Shown here piece by piece: positions 38,757 to 47,586 of a stretch of DNA of 64,000 bases. Both the position numbers and the translations under genes were made by a program. The DNA comes from Streptomyces sp. LBL (lineage in GTDB: Bacteria; Actinomycetota; Actinomycetes; Streptomycetales; Streptomycetaceae). Position 1 is the first letter of the stretch, and every line of letters begins with the position of its first letter. The notes under the pieces were generated by a model. It did no database searches, had not been told where the DNA came from, and worked only from the letters and a program-made list of their open reading frames with translations. The stretch is from assembly GCF_029893585.1 (NCBI RefSeq), contig NZ_JARXYX010000001.1, forward strand, positions 1-64,000, given 5' to 3'.

Positions 38757-39662
38757 ATGCGTATCCTCGTCCTGGGCTCCACCGGGTTCCTGGGCCGGCA
38801 CATCACGGAGCACCTGCGCGCCCTGTCCGGCGTCCGGGTGCTCCGCGCCGGCCGCTCCCCGGGCGCCGACCTGCGGGTCGACCTCACCACGGCCACCGTC
38901 CCCGCTCTCGCCGCCGACCTGCACGCGCTGGCCCCGGACGCCGTCGTCAACTGCGCGGGCGCCGTCGGAGGCGGCCCGCTTCTGCTGGCGGAGACCAATG
39001 CCCGGGGGCCGGCCGTGCTGTGCGAGGCGCTGACCACGGCCGACCTCCCGGTACGCCTGGTCCATCTCGGATCCGCCGGCGAGTACGGGACCACCGCCGG
39101 GCAGCCGCTCGGCGAGGACTCCGCCACCTGTCCGCAGGGCGCGTACGGGGCCACCAAACTGGCGGGTTCCCTGACCGTCGCCGAGGCCGCACTGGACGCC
39201 GTCGTCCTACGGGTGTTCAACCCGCTCGGGCCGGGCTCGCCCGGCACCAGCCTGCCCGGCCGGCTCGCCGACGAGCTGCTGCGCGCCGGGCCGGACGGCA
39301 CCGTGACGGTCGGTGACCTGTCCGCGTACCGCGATTTCGTCGACGCACGGGACGTGGCCCGCGCCGCAGCCCTCGCCACCACCGCGCCCGGCCCGCTGCC
39401 CCGCATCCTCAACATCGCCGGCGGCAGCGCCACCCGGGTCCGCAAGGTCGCGGAAGACCTGGCCCGGATCAGCGGATTCCACGGCCGAATCGACGAGAAC
39501 GGCACCGGTTCCCAGCGCTCGTCAGCCATCTCCTGGCAGCAGGCGGACATCACGGCCGCCGCCACAGCTCTGGGCTGGCACCCCGAACGTGCCCTCGCCA
39601 CCTCGCTCACCGACCTGTGGACCTCGCGCACCGGCACACCACCGGCCCCGGCCCCGGCATGA
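38757..39662 (+). CDS. NAD-dependent epimerase/reductase (extended SDR)
   Basis: 301 residues: RILVLGSTGFLGRHITEHL (NAD site), VNCAGAVGGGP, HLGSAGEYG and YGATKLAG (Tyr-x3-Lys), then YRDFVDARDVARAA. It belongs to the sugar-nucleotide SDRs and could reduce or epimerise the 4-keto sugar made upstream. It starts 4 nt after the nucleotidyltransferase and its stop overlaps the next gene by 4 bp. Substrate unknown. Confidence 0.87.
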   Translation: MRILVLGSTGFLGRHITEHLRALSGVRVLRAGRSPGADLRVDLTTATVPALAADLHALAPDAVVNCAGAVGGGPLLLAETNARGPAVLCEALTTADLPVRLVHLGSAGEYGTTAGQPLGEDSATCPQGAYGATKLAGSLTVAEAALDAVVLRVFNPLGPGSPGTSLPGRLADELLRAGPDGTVTVGDLSAYRDFVDARDVARAAALATTAPGPLPRILNIAGGSATRVRKVAEDLARISGFHGRIDENGTGSQRSSAISWQQADITAAATALGWHPERALATSLTDLWTSRTGTPPAPAPA

Positions 39663-40327
39663 CACACGGTCAACTGCTTGTTCCGCTGTACGTCCACCCC
39701 GCTGTGGACCCTGCGGCGTGGCAGGCCCTGACGCGGATCCCGTCGCGGCTGTACGGAGTCGTCCTCAACGTCGCCGACGGCCCCGGCGCGGCCCGCGACC
39801 CGGCCTTCGCCGCCGCCGCCGGGGCTCTGCGCGCGGCGGGCACAGCCGTGCTCGGATACCTCGACACCGCCTACGGCACCCGTCCCCACCAGGCGGTGCT
39901 CCACGAGCTGCGCCACCACATCAGCTGGTACGGAATTGACGGCGTCTTCCTCGATCAGGCCGGCGTCGAAGCTGGTCTGCTGCCGTACTACCGCGCGCTG
40001 GCCGACGAGGCCCGCGACCACGGAGCCGGCACCGTCGCGCTCAACCCGGGAACCCACCCCGATCCCGGCTACGCCTCCCTCGCCGATCTGCTGGTCACCT
40101 TCGAAGGGGACTGGCAGACCTATCTCACCTCGGCCGTGCCCTCCTGGACCGAAGGGCACCCGCCGACCCGCTTCTGCCATCTGATCCACGGCGTCCCCGA
40201 CGGCCTGTGCGACCTCGCCGCCCGCACCGCACGGATCCGCCGAGCCGGCGTCCACTGCGCGGTACCGGGTGAGGGCGCGAACCCCTGGGCCGCCCTGCCC
40301 CCCGCCGTGAGGAGGAGAACCACATGA
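39659..40327 (+). CDS. Spherulin-4/Sph3-like (GH135-type) glycoside hydrolase
   Basis: 222 residues from ATG 39659 (ATGA overlap). The spherulation-specific family 4 pattern is clear: LLVPLYVHPAVDPAAW, AVLGYLDTAYGTRP, the acidic motif YGIDGVFLDQ (Asp94, Asp99), LNPGTHPDPGY (Asn129) and VTFEGDWQTY (Glu149). In Aspergillus, Sph3 cleaves galactosaminogalactan and is needed to make it. No signal peptide is visible, unlike the fungal enzyme, so it may act in the cytoplasm or leave by another route. Confidence 0.85.
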   Translation: MTHGQLLVPLYVHPAVDPAAWQALTRIPSRLYGVVLNVADGPGAARDPAFAAAAGALRAAGTAVLGYLDTAYGTRPHQAVLHELRHHISWYGIDGVFLDQAGVEAGLLPYYRALADEARDHGAGTVALNPGTHPDPGYASLADLLVTFEGDWQTYLTSAVPSWTEGHPPTRFCHLIHGVPDGLCDLAARTARIRRAGVHCAVPGEGANPWAALPPAVRRRTT

Positions 40328-41175
40328 GGTTCGTAACCCGCCCGCCGTTCCTGCCGTCATCCGTGTCCCTGCTGCACACAGGACTGCTCACGGGGTTGCT
40401 CATGGCGCTGCTCACCGGGTGCGTCACCGCCCCGGACCGAGCCCCCGGCCGCACTCCCGACGAACACCGGTCGGCCGGGCGCTGGCAACCGCGCCCCGGC
40501 ACGGCCTGGCAGTGGCAGCTCAGTGGCCGCGTCGACACCCGCGTCGCCGTCCCCGTCTACGACATCGACGGTTTCGAGAACAGCGCCGCCGTCGTGCGAC
40601 GCCTCCACAGGAGCGGCCGCAAAGTCATCTGCTACATCAACGCCGGCGCCTGGGAGTCCTTCCGCCCCGACCACAGCGCCTTCCCTGCTTCCGTCCTCGG
40701 CCGCTCCGACGGCTGGAGCGGCGAGCGCTGGCTCGACATCCGCCGCCGCTCGCTGCTCCGCCCCATCATGGCCGCACGTCTCGACATGTGCCGCGCGAAG
40801 GGCTTTGACGCCGTCGAGCCCGACCTCGCGGACGCCTTCACCAACGACACCGGCTTCCCGCTGACCGCCGCCCACCAGCTCGCCTACAACCGCATGATCG
40901 CGGCCCTCGCCCACGAACGGGGCATGGCAGTCGGCCTCAAGAACGACCTGGAACAGATCCCCGACCTGGTCCGCGACTTCGATTTCGCGGTCAACGAGCA
41001 ATGCGCGGAGTTCCAGGAATGCTCGTCGCTGAGTCCCTTCATCAAGGCGCACAAGGCTGTCTTCCACGTGGAGTACAGCGTGCCCAGGCGCACGTTCTGC
41101 CCGATCGCCGAGCGCCTCGGCCTCGACTCCATGCGCAAACGGCTCGCCCTGGGCCGCTGGCGCAGCCCCTGCTGA
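40324..41175 (+). CDS. GH114 endo-alpha-1,4-galactosaminidase, lipoprotein
   Basis: 283 residues from ATG 40324 (4-bp overlap). The signal peptide ends in a lipobox (LLTGC), so the protein is anchored outside the membrane. The GH114 signature is nearly complete: WQWQLSGRVD, VYDIDGFEN, VICYINAGAWESFRPD, GERWLDIR, KGFDAVEPDLADAF, YNRMIAALAHERGMAVGLKN and FAVNEQCAEF. Fungal Ega3 of this family cuts alpha-1,4-galactosamine chains in galactosaminogalactan. It closes the operon. It would trim or remodel the deacetylated polymer. Confidence 0.93.
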   Translation: MRFVTRPPFLPSSVSLLHTGLLTGLLMALLTGCVTAPDRAPGRTPDEHRSAGRWQPRPGTAWQWQLSGRVDTRVAVPVYDIDGFENSAAVVRRLHRSGRKVICYINAGAWESFRPDHSAFPASVLGRSDGWSGERWLDIRRRSLLRPIMAARLDMCRAKGFDAVEPDLADAFTNDTGFPLTAAHQLAYNRMIAALAHERGMAVGLKNDLEQIPDLVRDFDFAVNEQCAEFQECSSLSPFIKAHKAVFHVEYSVPRRTFCPIAERLGLDSMRKRLALGRWRSPC

Positions 41176-42062
41176 AACCCCGCCTGCGCGCTGACCTGGA
41201 CCCGTGGCACGGACAGCGGGGGTGGGCGGCGGCCTCGTCGGCAACCGCAGCGCGGACCCGTCCCGGAGGCGGGCGGAGGCCGGCCGGAGATGCCGTTGTA
41301 CATCCGCTGCTTGAGGTCTGACTCGTCTTCGACAAGGGCGTGCCCCCTTTTGGTTGCCTGTTTGCCATGCGTTGATCACCTGGCACGCGTGAACTACTCC
41401 GGTGGGAGTTTCCGAAGTGCATGGGGCCGCGGACGAACCGTTCTTACGCGTACTGGGGCCGCTTGAAGCGAGTGACATCGGCGGTCCTGCCGATCTCGGC
41501 CCACCGGAGCGTCGTGTTCCGTTGTCGGGGCTGTCCCTTGACGCCGGTCGACCGGTGGGTCTCGAGCGACTGCGCGAGGATCTGTGAGGGGGCAGGGCGC
41601 CGTCCTCGGGCGTGTTGTCCATCCACGCGCGCCTCAGCAAGCTGCGATCCGTTCGGGAGCCCCAGGCGCGGGCAGGATGTGCTGCCGTTCGTCCGGCGGG
41701 ACGGCGAACTGGTCGGGTTGCTACGGCTGTTGCCGCGCGCGGTCGGGCCGGAGCGTATGGGCGGTGGCCTGCACGATGCCCGCCGTGCCCGACCCGGTGA
41801 CCGACGAACTCCGGGCCGGGCCTGCCCGCGGCGGAGCGGAGCAGGGGGAGCGGAGCAGGCGGAGCGCAGCGACCGCGACCACATGCCCGGCGGAGGACGA
41901 GGACGTCTGGGGCACCGAAGAGGGCGGCACGCCCGAGCCCCTGGGGCGATGACCTCATGACGGCGGCCACTCGGGGCGGGCCTCTTGAGACCGGCCACTC
42001 GGGCGGGCCTCAGCTGAGACGTGCAGTGTCCGGACGTTCCATTGTCCAGCGAGGAGACCAGG
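41176..42062. other. Decay region after the exopolysaccharide locus
   Basis: Apart from the SARP remnant (41402-41720) no gene is seen. The segment 41720-42000 is compositionally rough with a short GGAGCGGAGCAGG-type run near 41835-41865. Confidence 0.5.
41402..41720 (+). pseudogene. SARP-type regulator fragment with a TGG>TGA nonsense mutation
   Basis: The frame reads FLRVLGPLEASDIGGPADLG, PPERRVPLSGLSLDAGRPVG, LERLREDL, then stop TGA (41585-41587), then in the same frame GGRAPSSGVLSIHARLSKLR. This is the winged-helix DNA-binding domain of SARP/AfsR proteins, where L-W-G is expected at the stop: TGG became TGA. Downstream the frame degrades and the rest of the domain is lost. It lies 227 bp after the exopolysaccharide operon. 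Confidence 0.75.
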
Positions 42063-42479
42063 ATGCGTGAGTCGATCGACAACCGTGTGGCCGAGGCGAT
42101 GGCCCATCTCAAGGCGACGGAAGAAGCCGTGGCCAAGGCGCAGGTCGGGCTGAACGCGGCGTCCGTGACCGCGCACTCGGCGGACAGATCGGTCCGGGTG
42201 GACGTCGGAGCCAAGGGCGACGCCATGGTCCCCACTGCCGAACTGGCACGTATGGGTGTGGATCTGGATCTCCGCCTGGAGACCCAGGCGATCCTCCAGG
42301 ACGGCCATCTGCGGGCAGGGGAGATCGATCTGACGACTCGTCAGCAGCTGCGCCTGCTGTTGAGGCGGACCAGTGACGAGATCGACGCGCGGTCGGCCGA
42401 AGTGCTGGCGGGAGTGCTGGCGACTGAACTGGGCATTCGGCTCACGTTGATCGACACTTCCGGCAACAGGCTCAGCTGA
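42063..42479 (+). CDS. Small YbaB/EbfC-like protein, function unknown
   Basis: 138 residues from ATG 42063 with GAGGAGA upstream. A long N-terminal helix (NRVAEAMAHLKATEEAVAKA) leads to a strand region (ADRSVRVDVGAKGDAMV), then helices, a layout resembling YbaB/EbfC nucleoid-associated proteins found in some actinobacterial small proteins. The resemblance is one of pattern only. It has no operon partners. Confidence 0.65.
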   Translation: MRESIDNRVAEAMAHLKATEEAVAKAQVGLNAASVTAHSADRSVRVDVGAKGDAMVPTAELARMGVDLDLRLETQAILQDGHLRAGEIDLTTRQQLRLLLRRTSDEIDARSAEVLAGVLATELGIRLTLIDTSGNRLS

Positions 42480-42822
42480 AGATGTGGACGCTTCGGGCGG
42501 GAGCTGACCGGCCGCCCTACCGCAGGGTGGCCACGAACTTCCCGGGTCGGACGATCCCCTCACGGAGTTCGCCGACTTATGCCGCGTAGGAGAGATCTCG
42601 CCTGGGATGTGGCGGGCGCCAGCAGGTCGCGACGTCAGGTGCCCCGGAAGCGCCGCCTTGCCCTCCAGCGCACGCGCTGAAGCCCCCGGCGCACTGTGTG
42701 CCGTGTCCGCCTGTCGTTCCCTCTCGGGCAAGTACCCGTGCGCTGGACGGTACGGGCCCATCGCACGCCGACCTACCCTTGGGATCCAGGAAGAGCGGAA
42801 CGGCCGGGGAGCGAGGACGAGC
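42480..42822. other. Intergenic region, no gene seen
   Basis: No start-to-stop frame with coding character. A minus-strand tail (EGIVRPGKFVATLR then stop, around 42519) could be the very end of a lost gene but is too short to name. Confidence 0.4.
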
Positions 42823-43143
42823 GTGGATGTGGACGAGCAGGCGGACGTGGTGGTCGTCGGGCTGGGGCCCGGCGGCGAGCACGTCGCGGGCACAGTGGGC
42901 GAGGCCGGGCTGGACGTGGTGGGCGTCGAGCCGGGTGGCGAGGGGTTTGTGAAGCTGGTCGAGGACGCCGACCGGGGCGTGCTGGTCGGCGCGACCTCGG
43001 CCGGCCCCGCGGACGGTGAGGTGCTCTACGGGCTGAACGTGGCCGTCCACGCCGAGGTGCCCGTCGACCGGCTCCGGCACATGATCTACACCGGTCCCAC
43101 CTCCCATCGGGCGATCGAGGCGGCCCGGGGAGCGCTCCGCTGA
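42823..43143 (+). pseudogene. Internally deleted FAD/NAD(P) disulfide oxidoreductase
   Basis: The frame is open for 106 codons from GTG 42823. Residues 1-33 are an FAD-binding start (ADVVVVGLGPGGEHVAGTVG, LDVVGVE). The rest is the C-terminal dimerisation domain (GFVKLVEDADRGVLVGATSA, LNVAVHAEVPVDRLRHMIYT). About 300 central residues, including the redox Cys pair, are missing and the join is in frame. It cannot be an active reductase. It could still be expressed, since GAGGACGAG precedes the GTG. Confidence 0.8.
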
Positions 43144-43181
43144 ACGGCACTCCGGCCATACCGCGGGCGAGCTGGCGGACC

Positions 43182-44312
43182 ATGCCGGGCCGGGACCCTG
43201 GCGAACCGCACCGGACCGCCACCCCGCTGGAGCTCTTCTTCGACCTGTGCTTCGTCATCGCGGTCGCCCAGGCCTCCGCGAGCCTGCACGGGGCGTTGAC
43301 GGACGGGGAGTACCTCACCGGCTGCGTGCGCTTCGCCGTCGTCTTCTTCGCCATCTGGTGGGCGTGGATGAACTTCACCTGGTTCGCCTCCGCCTACGAC
43401 TCGGACGACGTCCCCTACCGGCTGGCGGTGCTGGCCCAGATCACCGGCTCGCTGATCCTCGCCGCCGGAGTGCGCCGCGCGTTCGAGGACGGGGACCTGC
43501 GGGCCGTCATCCTCGGATACGTCGTCCTGCGTACGGCGCTGGCCGCGCTGTGGCTGCGGGCCGCGTTGTCGGATCCGGCCCGACGGCGGACGACCCTGCG
43601 CTTCGCCATCGGGATCACGGTGTGCCAGCTCGGCTGGACCGCCCTGCTGGGTCTCCCGGCCGCGACCTGGCCGGCGGGCATCGTGGTGCTGGCCGTCGCC
43701 GAGCTCTCGGTGCCCGTGTGGGCGCAGTCCGCCGGGATGACGCCCTGGCATCCGCACCACATCGGCGAACGCTACGAACTGTTCACCCTCATCGTCCTCG
43801 GCGAGTGCGTCGCCGCCGCGACCGTCGCTGTCCGCGACGCCTTCGACCGACACCAGGGCACCGGTGGGCTCTACACGCTGGCGGCCGGCGGACTGCTCAT
43901 GGCGTACGCCCTGTGGTGGCTGTACTTCGCCCGGCCCGCGCACACCCTGCTCGCCACGACGTACCAGGCCCACCACAGACGGTTCCCCTGGGCCTACGGC
44001 CACTATCTGATCTTCGCCTCGGCGACCGCCGAGGGCGCCGGCCTGGCCGCGTACGCCGATCACGTCACCGGGCACGGCGGAGCCTCGCCGACGGCCGCCG
44101 GCCTGGCGGTCACCCTCCCGGCGGCGGTCTTCCTGATCACCGTCTGGGCCGTGCAGCTACGGCCCCACCAGCGGCGTACGGCTGAGCAGGTGCCGTTTCC
44201 CGTCGCCGCGGCAGGGCTGGTGGCGGCCGCGTGGTCGCCGGCCCCCGCCCTGGCCGCCGGGCTGCTGTTGGGCGCGCTGGTCGCAGTGGCGGGCGCGCCG
44301 GGCAGGAAGTAG
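43182..44312 (+). CDS. Low-temperature-requirement A (LtrA) family membrane protein
   Basis: 376 residues. LtrA features: TPLELFFDLCFVIAVAQASA near the start and HHIGERYELFTLIVLGECVA in the middle, plus about ten membrane segments. The family role is poorly known (LtrA is linked to growth at low temperature in Listeria). ATG 43182 is used; a weak GGCGGA lies upstream. A strong hairpin starts at the stop codon. Confidence 0.9.
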   Translation: MPGRDPGEPHRTATPLELFFDLCFVIAVAQASASLHGALTDGEYLTGCVRFAVVFFAIWWAWMNFTWFASAYDSDDVPYRLAVLAQITGSLILAAGVRRAFEDGDLRAVILGYVVLRTALAALWLRAALSDPARRRTTLRFAIGITVCQLGWTALLGLPAATWPAGIVVLAVAELSVPVWAQSAGMTPWHPHHIGERYELFTLIVLGECVAAATVAVRDAFDRHQGTGGLYTLAAGGLLMAYALWWLYFARPAHTLLATTYQAHHRRFPWAYGHYLIFASATAEGAGLAAYADHVTGHGGASPTAAGLAVTLPAAVFLITVWAVQLRPHQRRTAEQVPFPVAAAGLVAAAWSPAPALAAGLLLGALVAVAGAPGRK

Positions 44313-44341
44313 CGGTCGGACCCCTTGCCGGGTCCGACCGC
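44312..44341. terminator. Hairpin terminator after ltrA
   Basis: A perfect 12-bp stem, GCGGTCGGACCC (44312-44323) with GGGTCCGACCGC (44330-44341), and a 6-nt loop. It begins at the last base of the LtrA stop codon. Confidence 0.9.
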
Positions 44342-44392
44342 ATCGCCCGTCCGCGACGCCCGCCTTCGCGTCAGCCCGTCGCGCGCACCGCG

Positions 44393-44740
44393 TCACGGAT
44401 CAGGGGCCTCGGGGGCATGGGTCCCGCGCAGGGCGTTGAGCATCACGAAGTCGTGGATGACGGCCTGGAAGCGCACGGCGGTGACCGGAACCCCGGCCTC
44501 GCGCAGCTTGTTGGCGTAGTCCTCGCCCTCGTCGCGCAGCACGTCGGCCTCGCCCGTGATGACCAGGGCCGGGGGCAGCCCGCTGAGCTGCTCGACGGTG
44601 GCGCGCAGCGGCGACGCGATGATCTGGGCGCGCTCGGCCTCGTCGGTCGTGTACTGGTCACAGAACCACTGCATGCCGTCGCGCCGCAGGAAGTGGCCGG
44701 TGGCGAACTGGCGGTACGAACCGGTGTCGAAGTTCGCGTC
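44393..44740 (-). pseudogene. 3' fragment of an alpha/beta-hydrolase esterase
   Basis: The frame reads ANFDTGSYRQFATGHFLRRD from about 44733, then MQWFCDQYTTDEAERAQIIA, LPPALVITGEADVLRDEGED (acid Asp region) and VIHDFVMLNAL (catalytic His). This is the last ~110 residues of an HSL-type acetyl esterase. The nucleophile half is missing; upstream lies a lacI gene in another frame. An internal ATG at 44674 opens a 93-codon frame, but the homology extends above it, so this is a truncated gene. Confidence 0.75.
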
Positions 44741-44791
44741 GGTCGTTGCGCATGACCCGCGTTGCGCGATACCCGCGCGGAGCCGACGCCG

Positions 44792-45859
44792 TCAGTGTCC
44801 CGGGGCGGGGCCGCTGCTGGCGCGGATCACCAGGTCGACCGGGACCAGGGACTCGGTGCGGGGCGGTTCGGCGGAGCCGTCGATGCGGTTCAGGAGAAGG
44901 CGGAGGGAGCGGGTGCCGATCTCCGCGAAGTCCGTGCGGACGGTGGTGAGCGGCGGGAGGAGGTGCGCGGCCTCCGGGATGTCGTCGTAGCCGACGACGC
45001 TGACATCGCCGGGGACGGACCGCCCGGCCTCGTGGAAGGCGTGCAGTACGCCGAGCGCCATCTGGTCGTTGGACACGAACACCGCCGTGACCTCGGGGCT
45101 CTCGGCCAGCTGACGGCCCAGCTCGTACCCCGAGTCGGCGCTCCAGTCGCCCACGAGCGGCTCGGGAACCTCCGCCCCGGCCGCCTCCAGCGTCGCCCGC
45201 CAGCCGACCAGCCGGTGGTCGGCGGAGGTCCAGCCCGCCGGGCCCGCGATGTGCCAGACCCTCGCGTGTCCGAGCCGCAGCAGATGCTCCGTGGCCTTGC
45301 GCGCCCCGGCCCGAGAGTCCCCGGTGACCAGCGGGGTCTCGGTGTCGAGGCCGTTCTCCAGGACCACCAGCGGAATGTCCAGGTGCGTGTCGGCCAGCGC
45401 CCGCCCCACCCACAGTTGCGGCGCGATCGCGATCACCCCGTCCGCGCCCTCCGCCGAGAGCCGGTCCAACGCCTCGACGACCGTGTCGTGCTCCGCGGTG
45501 TCGAGGGCGATGGAACTCACCAGGTAGCCGGCGTCCTGCGCCGCCGTGTTGATCGCGGTGAGGATCGACGCCGGCCCGTAGCGGGCCGCGTCGAAGGAGA
45601 TGACCCCGAGCATCCGTGTCCGGCCGCTCGCCAGCGACCTGGCACTGCGACTGGGCCGGTAGCCCAGCGCGCGCATGGCCTCCAGGACCGCCTCGCGGGT
45701 CTCGGTGCGGACGGACGGATGGTCGTTGAGCACGCGGGACACGGTCTGCTTGGAGACACCGGCCAACCGGGCCACGTCGTCCATCACAGGGCGCGCCCCT
45801 GCGAAGTTGCGTCTGCTGCGCCCCTTGGGAACCGCTCCGTCGGCGGCGCTTCCGGTCAT
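44792..45859 (-). CDS. LacI-family regulator, paralogue of the 13071-14213 regulator
   Basis: 355 residues with HTH MDDVARLAGVSKQTVSRVLN and hinge SRSARSLASGRTRMLG. The effector domain shares long motifs with the galactoside regulator at 13071 (GDWSADSGYELGRQL, VSVVGYDDIPEAAHLLPPLT, DLVIRASSGP). ATG 45859 is the start. Its neighbour on the same strand is a wrecked GH35 beta-galactosidase gene, so it was probably a second galactoside regulator that has lost its local target. Confidence 0.92.
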   Translation of the reverse strand: MTGSAADGAVPKGRSRRNFAGARPVMDDVARLAGVSKQTVSRVLNDHPSVRTETREAVLEAMRALGYRPSRSARSLASGRTRMLGVISFDAARYGPASILTAINTAAQDAGYLVSSIALDTAEHDTVVEALDRLSAEGADGVIAIAPQLWVGRALADTHLDIPLVVLENGLDTETPLVTGDSRAGARKATEHLLRLGHARVWHIAGPAGWTSADHRLVGWRATLEAAGAEVPEPLVGDWSADSGYELGRQLAESPEVTAVFVSNDQMALGVLHAFHEAGRSVPGDVSVVGYDDIPEAAHLLPPLTTVRTDFAEIGTRSLRLLLNRIDGSAEPPRTESLVPVDLVIRASSGPAPGH

Positions 45860-46192
45860 GGTGGCAGTTCCTCGACGTCGTTACGGCGGTGTGGTCCCGC
45901 CCGGCAGGACCACAGCATAGGCCGGGCGTACGACGGGAGGATTCCGGGGACCTCAGGGTGCTCCGCGGATCCTCGCCGGGGCGCGGGGCGCGGGGCGCGG
46001 GGCGCGGGGCGCGGGGCCGTGCGGCGCGGTTTCCGGCGCGCGGTCGCGCGGACGAGCTCGCAGACCACCCGGTAGGCCCCGGCTCCTGCTGGTAGGCCCC
46101 GGCTCCCGCTGGTCGGCCCGGCCACGCCTGACCGGCCCCCGCCGCTCGGAGCCGGTCGACCGGCCGCCCCTCCCGGGTGAGGCGCCCGGCCC
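45860..46192. repeat. Intergenic region with 7-bp and 20-bp tandem repeats
   Basis: GGGGCGC occurs five times in perfect tandem at 45978-46012, followed by GGGGCCG. GGTAGGCCCCGGCTCC opens a 20-bp unit repeated at 46071-46090 and 46091-46110 with a degraded third copy. No gene is seen. Confidence 0.9.
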
Positions 46193-47395
46193 TCAGCCGG
46201 CCCGGACCCTCCAGACCCGGCCCGTGATCCACTCGGCGTGTGTCACGGCCGCCGTCGTCGCCCCGTCCTTCGCCTCCGTCGGCACGTACACCGCCGGGTC
46301 GGCGTCGGCGTCCGCGGGCAACGGCAGCAGCCGCAGTCCCTCGGTGCGCAGCGCCTCGACGGGCAGCCGGTCCAGGCCGATGTCCCAGACCCGCCCCGAG
46401 AAGAACTGGTCGGCGACGAGCATGTCACCCACGTACGCCCGTCCCACGTCACCGCTCCAGCGCAGCCGCAGCAGCGTCCCCGCCGGCAGCCCGTCCGGAA
46501 CGTCGACCCGGTACTCGGCGGCCACGCTGTCGAAGTACTTCTCCGCAGGCGCGCTCGCCCGCCCCTGTACGCCCGTCACGGTCTCCGGAGCCGGACCGGC
46601 CCGGCAGAGGAGAGTGAGGGGCACGACGGTGGCGACGCCCTCGGCCCCGCCCGCCACCGCGTACCGGGTGAACACCCTGTCCGCCGACTCCGTGACCCCC
46701 TGCCCCGTCCACCACCACCGGCGCCCGCTCCGGAGCGGGCAGCACCGCGAACGACACAGCGGTGCGCGAGCCGTGCAGCCGGACCTCATCCCGGTCGAAG
46801 ACCACACGTCGTCGCGCTGGCGGGTGAAGAAGAAGTGCTTCCGGCAGGTGTCGGGCCAGCCGCCGTCCGCCTCGGTCCAGAAGGCCTCGGTGTAGCCGCC
46901 GTACAGCGGAAGGAGTTCGTCGGGCGGGAGCTGGACCCCGCCCCACGCGGTCGCGGTCCACAGCGGTGCGCTCAGGCCCGCCTCCTGGGGCATGCGCTTC
47001 AGGGTGAGGAGGTGACCGGGCTGGTCGTAGAGCTCGTTCTCGATCTGGATCGCGACGACGGGGCCGCCGTGGGTGCGGTCGAGGCCGCACAGCTGCTCGG
47101 CGATCGCCGCGAACCAGGCACGTACGGGCTCCAGGTACCCGGGGTCGTCGGTGCGCGGGACGCAGTCGCGGGCCAGCAGCCAGTCGGGCAGGCCCCCGTT
47201 GCGGACCTCCGCGTGCGACCAGGGACCGATGCGCGGGATGAAGTCCAGGCCGTGCCGGGCGCACAGCTCGGCGAAGCGGCGCAGGTCGTGGTCTCCGTCG
47301 AAGCGGACCCGGCCCTCGATCTCCTCGTGATGGATCCAGATGAGGTAACTGGCGACGGCCGTGACCCCGCCGGCCTTCATCTTCAGCGAATTCTT
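46193..47395 (-). pseudogene. Truncated and internally rearranged GH35 beta-galactosidase
   Basis: GH35 motifs remain: MKAGGVTAVASYLIWIHHEE, FIPRIGPWSHAEVRNGGLPD, and VVAIQIENELYD with the acid/base Glu. The conserved N-terminus is missing: the frame extends to KNSLKMKAGG and meets the insertion element. After TRQRDDVW the sequence turns to nonsense (RSGCTARAPLCRSRCC), then resumes at VTESADRVFTRYAV, and the expected 200 or more residues, including the nucleophile region, are gone. A 395-codon ORF remains open, but it cannot encode an active enzyme. Confidence 0.85.
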
Positions 47396-47586
47396 GTGAG
47401 CAGCCCCGGGCGTTTACGCCCGGGAGGAATCGCATCCTTGTGGCTGCGGCGGGGAGCGCCGCAGCATCACTGTGTCGGCTCGGCCGGGGAGTGGCCGGGT
47501 GATGCGAGCGCGTGGTCGGTTGGGTCACTCGATGTGATGAACGGGGCCGAATGCGTGGTGGCATCTCGTACGGGTGCCTACGATCA

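Noticed and set aside
37778..40360. An 860-codon open frame on the minus strand.
   Set aside because: Antisense shadow of four well-supported exopolysaccharide genes; no domain can be recognised.
42500..42545. A minus-strand tail ending RPGKFVATLR as a dehydrogenase remnant.
   Set aside because: Too short and unspecific to assign to any family.
46193..47380. The 395-codon frame as a functional beta-galactosidase.
   Set aside because: It lacks the GH35 N-terminus and nucleophile region and contains a frameshifted stretch.
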